This document shows positions 11,332-19,250 of a stretch of 64,000 bases of DNA, in pieces (within the stretch, counting starts at the first letter, position 1; each line of letters begins with the position of its first letter). The position numbers were made by a program, and so were the translations under genes. The notes below the pieces were generated by a model that saw nothing but the letters and a program-made list of their open reading frames with translations, searched no databases and was not told where the DNA came from. The DNA is from Schaalia canis. GTDB taxonomy: Bacteria > Actinomycetota > Actinomycetes > Actinomycetales > Actinomycetaceae. The stretch is from the NCBI RefSeq assembly GCF_003858455.1, contig NZ_RQZF01000007.1:38819-102818 (forward strand), in the 5' to 3' direction.

Positions 11332-11565
11332 ATGGGCGGTGCTGGGTGGGCGAGCGTGAGGAATGGCGCCGGGAAGCTGCGCAGCGGAGGTGCGAGGCAG
11401 CGCGGGGTGCGATGTGGAGCGAGGGTGCGACAGGCCTGTGCACATGTGTTCTCAGTTCGGGGCGGATGTGCGTTGCTGGTGGGCCGGGACTTCATTCCTG
11501 TTGCTCCCACGATAAATGTGGGACAATTTGATCTGTCAGTTGCTTAAGTCGATGAGGAGGCTCCT

Positions 11566-12591
11566 GTGCCTATCGCAACCCCTGAGGTCTACAACGAAAT
11601 GCTCAACCGCGCTCGTGACGGTAAGTTCGCTTACCCCGCGATCAACGTGACCTCTTCCCAGACCCTGACCGCTGCAATCCGCGGCTTCGCTGAGGCAGAA
11701 TCCGACGGTATCCTCCAGGTTTCCGTGGGTGGCGCTGAGTACTGGTCCGGCTCCACCGTTCGCGACCGTATCGCAGGCTCGCGCGCAATGGCCGCCTACG
11801 CCCGCGAGATCGCCGACGGCTACGGCATCACCGTTGCCCTGCACACCGACCACTGCTCGAAGGAAAACCTCCCCGGCTGGACCGAAGCCCTCATGGAGCT
11901 CGAAGCTGAAGAGGTCAAGGCAGGCCGCCTGCCCTGGTTCCAGTCCCACATGTGGGATGGCTCCGCTATCTCCCTTGACGAGAACCTCGAAATCGCTAAG
12001 CGCCTGCTGGAGCTCGCTGTCCGCTCCAAGACCATCCTTGAGATCGAGGTTGGCGCTGTTGGCGGCGAAGAAGACGGCGTCGTTGGCGAAATCAACGAAA
12101 AGCTCTACACCACCACCGCTGACGGCATCAAGACCGTTGAGGCTCTGGGCCTGGGCGAAAACGGCCGCTACATCACCGCCCTGACCTTCGGTAACGTCCA
12201 CGGCGCTTACAAGCCCGGCTTCGTCAAGCTCCGCCCCGAAATCCTGGGCACCATCCAGGACGAGGTTGCCGCACACTTCGGTATCGACCACCGTCCCTTC
12301 GACCTGGTCATGCACGGCGGCTCCGGCTCCACCGACGAAGAAATCGCACTGGCAGTCGCCAACGGCGTCATCAAGATGAACGTCGACACCGACACCCAGT
12401 ACGCCTACACCCGCCCCGTCGCTGACTGGATGCTCAAGAACTACGACGGCGTCCTCAAGATCGACGGCGAGGTCGGCAACAAGAAGACCTACGACCCCCG
12501 TGCATGGGGCAAGGTCGCTGAAGCAGGCATGGCTACCCGCGTTGTTGAGGCCTGCCAGCGCCTCGGCTCCGTCGGCACCAAGATGGCCTGA
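11566..12591 (+). CDS. fba: Class II fructose-bisphosphate aldolase
   Basis: 341 residues from the GTG at 11566, with AGGAGG at about 11553. It splits fructose 1,6-bisphosphate to the two triose phosphates in glycolysis and uses zinc. Visible marks: ALHTDHC (catalytic Asp and first zinc His), EIEVGAVGGEEDG, TFGNVHGAYKPG (zinc His), and VMHGGSGSTDEEI plus VKMNVDTDTQYA-type phosphate-binding segments. Length is that of class IIA bacterial enzymes. Codon use is strongly biased to C-ending codons, as expected of a highly expressed gene, and a perfect terminator follows. The 234 bases before it hold no gene that I recognise. Confidence 0.96.
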   Translation: MPIATPEVYNEMLNRARDGKFAYPAINVTSSQTLTAAIRGFAEAESDGILQVSVGGAEYWSGSTVRDRIAGSRAMAAYAREIADGYGITVALHTDHCSKENLPGWTEALMELEAEEVKAGRLPWFQSHMWDGSAISLDENLEIAKRLLELAVRSKTILEIEVGAVGGEEDGVVGEINEKLYTTTADGIKTVEALGLGENGRYITALTFGNVHGAYKPGFVKLRPEILGTIQDEVAAHFGIDHRPFDLVMHGGSGSTDEEIALAVANGVIKMNVDTDTQYAYTRPVADWMLKNYDGVLKIDGEVGNKKTYDPRAWGKVAEAGMATRVVEACQRLGSVGTKMA

Positions 12592-12612
12592 CGGTCAGCT
12601 ATCTCACTGCGC

Positions 12613-12652
12613 GCGAACCCGCCAAGGAAAACCTTGGCGGGTTCGCCGTCTT
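12613..12652 (+). terminator. Rho-independent terminator of fba
   Basis: GCGAACCCGCCAAGG and CCTTGGCGGGTTCGC form a perfect 15-base stem around AAAA, followed by CGTCTTT. It starts 21 bases after the stop codon. Confidence 0.9.
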
Positions 12653-12696
12653 TATGGTGGGATTAGTACAGTGAAACATTGATGGAAGGAACCGCG

Positions 12697-14019
12697 ATGT
12701 CGCAGGCTCAACTTCAGGACTGGACCCGCTGCCACGGCGTACTGCTCGGCCCCACCCTCGACCCCGAACTTGTCGCAGAAGTTCTGCGTGAACGCGGCGT
12801 CATGGCAGAACTCTCATGGTTCGACTACGCGCCCAACCCGCTGAGCCTCGTCGTCACAGAAAAAGACGGCCACGTCGGGATCCTCGCCAAAGACGGCAGC
12901 CACCTGAGCGAAGGCCCCACCCTGGACGAACTTGCCAGCGAATTGGCAAGCCTGCTGGATGCTGAAGTGCGTATCGGCACCGCCCTTGCCGACCACTTCC
13001 CCGCAGACGCTGAACCTGCTGAAGGCACGGACCTTTCCGGCGGCCCGCATGATTCTGACGCTGAGGCTGACAGTGCGCCCGACTGCTGCGATGAGGACCA
13101 CCAGCTTGACGACGTATTCCCCAACCCCACGCGCATCGTGGAACTGGCCCGGACGGTGGCCTCGTCAGTGCCCCTTCTTGCCGCTGTGGAGGGCATTGAC
13201 GTTGCCGATCTTGAACTTACCGGCGGGTGGAGGGCGCTTCTGGCGAACCTGCCCGAAGGTGCTGCAGGGTGGGGCTTTGGCGACCTGCCAACAGTCACCC
13301 TGGCAATCAACTCTCACGGCCTGAGCACACTGCTGGTCACTGACGACCACATCGAGCACATGTCCGCCTACGACTGGTCAGCAACCCGCGTTTTCGTGGG
13401 CGGCGGAACGCCCTACGGTACGGCGGAGCTGGATCCTGAACTGACCGACCTGGTGACCTCGCGTCAAGACCTGCTGCGTATCGCTGGCGCTGTTCCCGGC
13501 GCTGACGCGGACGCTTTCGTTGCCGCCGCACGCTCCTCGAAGAATGGCCAGGCATGGCGCGAGGCCGTTCGCGCCCTGGGCCTACCGGAATCTGTGGTGG
13601 GATTCCTGGCTGGCGAGGTTGCTCTGGACGAGGTTGAGGGCGCAACCTTCCACCGTTCGCGCGGCGTCCCGGCTGCTATTGGCCGCAGCGTTGACATGCT
13701 GCTGACCGACATGGAAGGCCCCACCCACCCCCTGTGGGACGCTTACGAGAGCTTCGCTGTGGACCGCCCGTGGGCGTTCCGCGCGGCTGTGGCTGCCGAG
13801 GCTGCCGTGGGCGCTGGCCTGCTGGGATTCTCCATCATTAAGCGCCCCCCGCGTTCAGGCTGGACAGTGCTGGCAGGCATTGTTGGTGGCCTGATGGTTG
13901 TTGACTCCATCGCCGAATTGTCCCTGGCCCGCTACTCGCGCCGCCGCGCCATCCAAGAGCGCGCGCGTTATGTTGGCGAGGTCGGCCCTGACGAGCTGGG
14001 CACTGACATCAAATACTGA
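12697..14019 (+). CDS. Unknown actinobacterial protein with C-terminal membrane helices
   Basis: 440 residues from the ATG at 12697, with GGAAGGA just upstream. I do not recognise a named family. The first 330 residues look like a soluble, acidic domain (pI low; stretches such as SDAEADSAPDCCDEDHQLDD), with a motif-free alternation of strands and helices. Two hydrophobic segments close the protein (about 355-380 and 385-410: VAAEAAVGAGLLGFSII and WTVLAGIVGGLMVVDSI), and the end is basic (ARYSRRRAIQERARY). The protein therefore likely sits on the cytoplasmic face of the membrane. It lies between the fba and cas6 terminators, so it is transcribed alone. Confidence 0.7.
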   Translation: MSQAQLQDWTRCHGVLLGPTLDPELVAEVLRERGVMAELSWFDYAPNPLSLVVTEKDGHVGILAKDGSHLSEGPTLDELASELASLLDAEVRIGTALADHFPADAEPAEGTDLSGGPHDSDAEADSAPDCCDEDHQLDDVFPNPTRIVELARTVASSVPLLAAVEGIDVADLELTGGWRALLANLPEGAAGWGFGDLPTVTLAINSHGLSTLLVTDDHIEHMSAYDWSATRVFVGGGTPYGTAELDPELTDLVTSRQDLLRIAGAVPGADADAFVAAARSSKNGQAWREAVRALGLPESVVGFLAGEVALDEVEGATFHRSRGVPAAIGRSVDMLLTDMEGPTHPLWDAYESFAVDRPWAFRAAVAAEAAVGAGLLGFSIIKRPPRSGWTVLAGIVGGLMVVDSIAELSLARYSRRRAIQERARYVGEVGPDELGTDIKY

Positions 14020-14048
14020 GTGCCACGCATCACCCTCAAAGCTGCGGC

Positions 14049-14085
14049 CCCCCTGGCGCGCGTGGACGTGCGCCAGGGGGTTTCG
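14049..14085 (+). terminator. Rho-independent terminator before cas6
   Basis: CCCCCTGGCGC (14049-14059) pairs with GCGCCAGGGGG (14070-14080) and is followed by TTTCGCT. It ends the membrane-protein transcript and marks the left border of the CRISPR-Cas island. Confidence 0.85.
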
Positions 14086-14116
14086 CTGGTCACCGTGTAA
14101 GACCTGGAGGATTCTC

Positions 14117-14926
14117 GTGCCTGCAACGATCTTTGTCCGCTTTGATGCGCCCGCACCCGTCCCTGCGACGCCTCGGCGCCTACACGCCGCATTGGGGCGC
14201 ATTTTTGATATTCCTGAGGGGATTGATCCTGAGCGGGCACGGACGATTGCCTCTCTGGCGCACCGGCCCACGCACGACAATGGTGGGCCGAAACCCTATT
14301 CCATCGGTGAGATGAGCCAGATTGGTGATGCCTTCGTGATGGAGATACGCCTTCTGGATGACAGGCTGATCTCAACTTTGGATGCGTGGCTGGCCTGGGG
14401 TGGCGTGCTGCCAATCGGAGATGGCGGTCCAGATACTGTGCATTTGGCTGCTTTGGACGCGCAGATTACCTCGATGGTGTCCTGGGAGGAACTTGCTGCC
14501 ACGCCTGTGGCAATGTCGTGGGATGTGGAGTTTTTGACGCCGATCGTTTTTTCTTCGCGCGGCTCGCATATCTATGGGGTGACGCCGGCTGGCCTGGCAA
14601 CGAGTTTGCAGCAGCGCTGGTGGAGTTACGATTCTGCGAGCGCACCGTCAAAGCCGAACCGCGATGAGATTGAGGCGCTTTTCGACTGGGAGAGTGAGCT
14701 TCAACCGGTGACACTGAGCCTGGCTAAGGGGCGCGGTGATAAACGAGGTCGCCTGGCCTCGCGCAGCATTGAAGCCTACGAGGGGCACATGTGGATTGAT
14801 GCCCTGGAAGAAGGCGCCTACGCCCAGGAGTTCTCACAACTCATGGCGCTGAGCCGCTACACGAATGCCGGGTCCTACACGAGCTACGGACTGGGCGTGA
14901 TGGTGGCGCGGGCTGTGGAGGAATAG
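14117..14926 (+). CDS. cas6: CRISPR pre-crRNA endoribonuclease Cas6
   Basis: 269 residues from the GTG at 14117, with CTGGAGG at 14104; the frame runs further upstream but into the preceding gene. Cas6 cuts the array transcript inside each repeat to give crRNAs. The C-terminal glycine-rich loop, SRYTNAGSYTSYGLGVMVAR, is the hallmark of the family and binds the repeat; the rest has the expected two ferredoxin-like halves (IFVRFDAPAPVP... and AMSWDVEFLTPIVFSSRGS). The repeat has a stable 5-base stem, a normal Cas6 target. The gene is separated from the effector operon by two leftward accessory genes. Confidence 0.82.
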   Translation: MPATIFVRFDAPAPVPATPRRLHAALGRIFDIPEGIDPERARTIASLAHRPTHDNGGPKPYSIGEMSQIGDAFVMEIRLLDDRLISTLDAWLAWGGVLPIGDGGPDTVHLAALDAQITSMVSWEELAATPVAMSWDVEFLTPIVFSSRGSHIYGVTPAGLATSLQQRWWSYDSASAPSKPNRDEIEALFDWESELQPVTLSLAKGRGDKRGRLASRSIEAYEGHMWIDALEEGAYAQEFSQLMALSRYTNAGSYTSYGLGVMVARAVEE

Positions 14927-14976
14927 GGGTCGCGACCAAATGCGCCAGAGCATAAGAGAGTCAGCCCTCTTCAGTC

Positions 14977-16518
14977 TCAGTGCGTCTCAGTGCCTGTCCG
15001 CGTCCATTTCGCCTTCAGCCACCGGGCCAGACGAAAAACAGCGATGGGAAGAATCAAGACCGAGGGAATAGCGACGCTCGCAAGAAGCAGACCCCCTGAC
15101 GTGAGGGGCAGAAAATCGGGGAGCTTATCGCTGGCAAAAAGGTTCACCACGGCTGCCAGTGGAACACCAGCAATTGTCAGTACTCCGAGGACCCAGTTCA
15201 AGGTGTGTGCTGAGTGCTGTCGGCGTTCTTCGATCATTGCACGCTTTTGATCAAGACGATGTTCTTCCCGCTCAATGAGCGTCTGCGTGCTGTCGCGTAG
15301 CCAGCGCGCTTGCTCGGTGAGATGCGAAATATCTGCCTCAAGATAGCCCACCGCTTGGAGGCGCCCGAGCAAGATATCCAGGTGATCGCGGGCGCTCACA
15401 TCCCGACCCCAGGTGGAGGCAAGGAATGCCGCCGCCGCCGCATCCAGGCGAATCGCCTGATCGACAATCGCAGCGAGTTCACCTCTATTTTCCAGGCCGA
15501 CGCCCTCACGCGAAGTGGTGGATGACGCAAGCGTGTGAAGCGCAGTGTTCAGGGATTGCGCGAGTTCAGCGGCTTGGAGGGAGAAATACTTCAGCAGAAG
15601 GCGTGTTCGCAGAACCAGCACGCACACGTCATTGTGCGAGGTGAACATGTGAGTCATTGCTTGATGGGCATAGCCCTTGTCTTCCCGGGGAAGATAGGCA
15701 ACGGCAAACTCAGCAACGGAGATAGCCCAGCTTTGCGAGAGGACTTCTAGTTGGGCGTCGGCCTCGTCAATCTTCTGTTCGTCGAAGGCAACCCCATCAC
15801 GTCCAGGTAGTTGCGTCCACTGCCACCCCAGGGCGGCGAGGGCGGAGCGCTGCTGTGAAGGTGACGCGCATGCGTGCGCAACGATCTGCGGTGGAATCCA
15901 AAGGCTCAGGAATGGTGGAGGAGGGAAAGGTGGGCGTTCGTGTGGCTCCTCTGGATCCTTTTCATGGCCAGGAAAGTAGAGCGTGTTTGCTGCGAGGGTG
16001 CCTTCCGCGGCAAAGAGCGCCCGGACCCGCTTCACCAGCTCGAAAACGTGGTGACGGTGCCGAAGAGCGCGGGAGACATGGCTCTGGTCGGGGGTGAGCA
16101 CATGTGCGTGGATTGACAGCAGCGCGCGAAAACCCCCACCGGGGGTGGTGCGAACGTGGAGGAGATCGAAAGCGTCCACCTGCAGAACGTGTGTTTCCTC
16201 CACAAGGAAGATCTGCGGGGCGGGAAGGAGAAGGTGCTGGCGGATGCTGTCGTCGACTACGAGTTTTCCATACTCTGGATTCAAAACCGCGCTGTGCTGG
16301 GCATTGTCGGAAACGAACGTCTTCCCCGTCTGTTGGTCGAATGAGCGCATGCGCAGGGGCCCGGACTGCCAGCGTTGAGCGTCATGGTTCACTGTGTCCG
16401 AGCTGGCTGCGAGAACGTGGTCCCAGGGCTGCGTGCAGCCAAGCTCAATAGTGATAATCGCGCGCATGCGCGTGAGATCGCGGATATCAAGTGCCGGATA
16501 ATCGTCCGAGTTCGTCAT
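14977..16518 (-). CDS. CorA-like membrane protein, candidate type III CRISPR effector
   Basis: 513 residues from the ATG read at 16518. The long N-terminal soluble part has no clear motif. A coiled coil rich in Glu and Arg (about 395-438, LIEREEHRLDQKRAMIEERRQ) leads to two C-terminal membrane helices (about 441-462, NWVLGVLTIAGVPLAAVVNL; and 475-498), the layout of CorA channels. The usual Gly-Met-Asn selectivity motif is not visible. CorA-like proteins are known partners of some type III systems, where they are membrane effectors switched on by a nucleotide signal from Cas10. Here it is 34 bases after the CARF-HEPN gene and surely in its operon. Assignment rests on layout and context, not on a database search. 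Confidence 0.6.
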   Translation of the reverse strand: MTNSDDYPALDIRDLTRMRAIITIELGCTQPWDHVLAASSDTVNHDAQRWQSGPLRMRSFDQQTGKTFVSDNAQHSAVLNPEYGKLVVDDSIRQHLLLPAPQIFLVEETHVLQVDAFDLLHVRTTPGGGFRALLSIHAHVLTPDQSHVSRALRHRHHVFELVKRVRALFAAEGTLAANTLYFPGHEKDPEEPHERPPFPPPPFLSLWIPPQIVAHACASPSQQRSALAALGWQWTQLPGRDGVAFDEQKIDEADAQLEVLSQSWAISVAEFAVAYLPREDKGYAHQAMTHMFTSHNDVCVLVLRTRLLLKYFSLQAAELAQSLNTALHTLASSTTSREGVGLENRGELAAIVDQAIRLDAAAAAFLASTWGRDVSARDHLDILLGRLQAVGYLEADISHLTEQARWLRDSTQTLIEREEHRLDQKRAMIEERRQHSAHTLNWVLGVLTIAGVPLAAVVNLFASDKLPDFLPLTSGGLLLASVAIPSVLILPIAVFRLARWLKAKWTRTGTETH

Positions 16519-16552
16519 GGTGGTGCAATCTGGAGGGGTGCATGTGGAGTCG

Positions 16553-19063
16553 TCACGATTCTAGCGAGGGGGTTTGGGGGGATGGAGCGTCGGCGGATCT
16601 GTCAACTGTGGCGGCTTCGAGCAGTTGGCCGAGGGATTCGCGTAGGGCGTGGTACTGCTGGTACCAGGAGCCATGGCTATTGGCATGGAAACCCGAGGCT
16701 TCAGGATGTGCTCGAATCTTATCGATGGCGCACTCCAAGAGAACCTTGTAGCTGGGTTCTTTGCCTTCAGGGAACTCTAGGGGTGACTGGCGAACTTTTT
16801 GATCTCTTCCACCGCGCTCACGCACATTAGCGAGAACATCGCTAAAGGAGAGCGTGCCGTGTGTGATGGGAAGGCGGTTCCTAACCTCGCGGAGAAGAGT
16901 GATCAGCTGGCTGGCTTCGAGGTCCACTAGGCGGCCATGAATATCTGTGGGCGATTGATTGTTGCTGAGCGGGGATGTGCCGTGCGCGTTGGAGGGCATC
17001 AATTCACCGATAATGACCGCGAGTCGATGCTGCGCTTCAATACTGATTCGATCGGTTACAAAAAGCTCTTTCACAACATCCATTACGTCAACGATTACCG
17101 AGGCTTCATCATTCGGATTTGGAGCATTGACGGCACGAGTGAGTTCTGTTGCAAGTGTGTGGGCCTTTGGTGCCAGTTGCTGCATCTTCGAATCACCCGC
17201 AGCTAGGATTCGGGCCGCTGTGTAGAAGTCGAAGCGATCCATGCAATAGTTGGCAGCTTCAATCAGTGTCTGGTGGGAGAGGGAGCTTAATCCGAATCGA
17301 TGAAACTGGATAGTGAACTTCGATTGCTTTGATTCGTTGTAACTGACTGTGGAGGCTAAAAAAACGGGAACTGCGTGGAGAGCGCCATACTTTTGCGCGG
17401 CCATGAGTAGAGTCATGACTACTTCTTTTGGGCCAGAAGCGCCAACGATGATACATCGCGGCTCGTGGGTGCGAAGCCAGCAGTCGACGCGCCCATGGAG
17501 GTCCTGAAGGGGTTTGTGCTGAGCACTTGCTGGCGTGCGATAGTCATGCATCGTGAAGGTGGTCGCCGGCAAATCCCAAGCGCTCTGGGTTGACGGGGCT
17601 CTCTTAAGGCTGTCAACTGAGTCGCGTGTCTCAAGCGCATATTGATGTGATTCTGGCGTGGTAGCAGAGAAGACATGTAGCCGTTTAGTGGCTGGATGCC
17701 CAACTGCCACATCAACGTCATGATCAATAGGGGTTTTTAGTATTTGAAGAGGGAATGGGAGTCTTCCCTTGTCTGAGGGATTCGTAGTCGTTTGGTGAGA
17801 GCTAGTAGGTTGCCTGCGAATGCCTTCTGCATAAAGGAAGCAGACTGCTGGTGACGGCCAGGAGAGCCATGTGGGTCGAGGAATCCTTACAGTAGAAAGA
17901 AGCTCCGTGAAAAGATTTTCTTGAGATGAGGAACCTTCCGCAAGGCTCTTAAAACTATGGGTTGCCTTGGCAGCAAGTTGGTTGAGCTGAGATCGATCTG
18001 CTAGCCATTGGTCGCAGGCAGGTGCTGAGTCGCCGGTACTCTTCACCACCTTCTGAGCCTCACCAATGACCTTGCCAAGAAATAGCTTGGAGTCAAAGAG
18101 GTTGGATTGGGAACCGCATTCTTTCCGGCGGCGTTGATATTCCGCCTCAATCCACGCTCGTATCGACATTCCGCCTGCTAAATCCCCACGGGAGACATCC
18201 AGAAGGCTAAGGAAAGCGAGAGCATCGGCGAGCTCTTCCTCGGCGTTGGAGGGAGTTTCGGGACTCTTCTCGCCTAGCGCTATTTCGATCTTGTTAACAG
18301 CTTCTTGAATGGTTTGATCTTCTGGGAAGAGCTTTGCCGCAATAGTTGGAAACCCTAGCCCCATGAGCCAGCCCCATTGGGTTTGTTCAATGGATGCTTG
18401 TTTGTTCATAAGCTCAACAAGTGTCTGGGCATCCTCCTTGAGGGGCAGAATGGACCATTTTCCTCTATACGTGGCTTCAAGCGCTGCTGCGCAGGTTAAT
18501 AGGAGACTAGTGGCTCCTCCGCCGAAGACTAGGCGGGCGACTGAGTCGGGGGTTTCTTGAGCAATCGCTTCGAGTGTTCTCTGAGCACTCTCTATGTTGT
18601 CCGTTTCCTGGAGTGATGGAAAAATCAGTGGGTCGGGGAGCTCTAGTGAGCATCCGTATGCCTTGCTAATCCTTGTCGAGAGGGCTCTGAGTACCGAGTG
18701 AAGTGCGTGAGCAAGTGCATCAGTGGGGGTGTGTCCGCCTTTGCATCCAACCAATAGAAGCGAGATTGAATCGTCTCCAGCCCGCTGAGCATTTTCAAAG
18801 ATTTTGGCCAGAGGTGGGGTTTCCTCTGAAGTTTTTGCGGTGAAAGAAACGAAGTCTTCAAGCTTTTCTGCGGTTGGAAAGGAGCTCTGGAAGACAGCGT
18901 TCCATAGCTCATCTTCAGATGGGGTTGCAATTTGTGAGAGTCTGAGTTGGCTGCTGAGAGTAGTGAAACTTGAGGCCACGGCAGTGGGAATTTCTTTCTC
19001 ACAGAACTTTGGTTGATCAATCCCCAGATCAGCGAGCCCTACAACGTGTACCACTAGTGTCAT
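16553..19063 (-). CDS. Candidate double-CARF plus HEPN ribonuclease (Csm6/Csx1-like)
   Basis: 836 residues from the ATG read at 19063, with AGAGGA upstream on the coding strand. The N-terminal half has a CARF-like Rossmann pattern: strand MTLVVHVVGLADLG, SISLLLVGCKGGHTPTDA (about 105) and LVFGGGATSLLLTCAAAL (about 181), which resembles the nucleotide-binding loop. A second such pattern comes in the middle: KRLHVFSATTPESHQYAL and CIIVGASGPKEVVMTLLMAA (about 537). The segment DRFDFYTAARILAAGD is typical of the Csm6/Cas02710 group. Near the C-terminus RNRLPITH (728-735) fits the HEPN Rx4-6H active site. The protein would be an RNase switched by cyclic oligoadenylate. It diverges from cas10, sharing the 187-base promoter region. 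Confidence 0.6.
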   Translation of the reverse strand: MTLVVHVVGLADLGIDQPKFCEKEIPTAVASSFTTLSSQLRLSQIATPSEDELWNAVFQSSFPTAEKLEDFVSFTAKTSEETPPLAKIFENAQRAGDDSISLLLVGCKGGHTPTDALAHALHSVLRALSTRISKAYGCSLELPDPLIFPSLQETDNIESAQRTLEAIAQETPDSVARLVFGGGATSLLLTCAAALEATYRGKWSILPLKEDAQTLVELMNKQASIEQTQWGWLMGLGFPTIAAKLFPEDQTIQEAVNKIEIALGEKSPETPSNAEEELADALAFLSLLDVSRGDLAGGMSIRAWIEAEYQRRRKECGSQSNLFDSKLFLGKVIGEAQKVVKSTGDSAPACDQWLADRSQLNQLAAKATHSFKSLAEGSSSQENLFTELLSTVRIPRPTWLSWPSPAVCFLYAEGIRRQPTSSHQTTTNPSDKGRLPFPLQILKTPIDHDVDVAVGHPATKRLHVFSATTPESHQYALETRDSVDSLKRAPSTQSAWDLPATTFTMHDYRTPASAQHKPLQDLHGRVDCWLRTHEPRCIIVGASGPKEVVMTLLMAAQKYGALHAVPVFLASTVSYNESKQSKFTIQFHRFGLSSLSHQTLIEAANYCMDRFDFYTAARILAAGDSKMQQLAPKAHTLATELTRAVNAPNPNDEASVIVDVMDVVKELFVTDRISIEAQHRLAVIIGELMPSNAHGTSPLSNNQSPTDIHGRLVDLEASQLITLLREVRNRLPITHGTLSFSDVLANVRERGGRDQKVRQSPLEFPEGKEPSYKVLLECAIDKIRAHPEASGFHANSHGSWYQQYHALRESLGQLLEAATVDRSADAPSPQTPSLES

Positions 19064-19250
19064 TGTCTGTGTCCTCTCCGCGGCCTCGTTACCGCGCAAT
19101 GTTCAATTGTGACTCTTCGGAGAAGAAAAGAAAAGGTTTTGCGCAAACTATCGGAGTGCGCAGTCATTTTCCCAGGTCGGCCTACGGATGATGGAGATTC
19201 GGGGATGCTGTGTCAGACTGTCTGTAGAGATGAACCAAAGGAGGTTCCTG
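19064..19250. promoter_or_regulatory. Divergent promoter region of the effector and accessory operons
   Basis: This gap lies between the leftward CARF-HEPN/CorA pair and the rightward cas10 operon and must hold promoters for both. I see AAAGGAGG at 19237-19244 as the cas10 ribosome-binding site. No clear -10/-35 pair or operator dyad stands out. Confidence 0.45.

Noticed and set aside
13898..14116. Longer N-terminus for Cas6
   Set aside because: It overlaps the preceding gene and its terminator; GTG at 14117 has a good ribosome-binding site.
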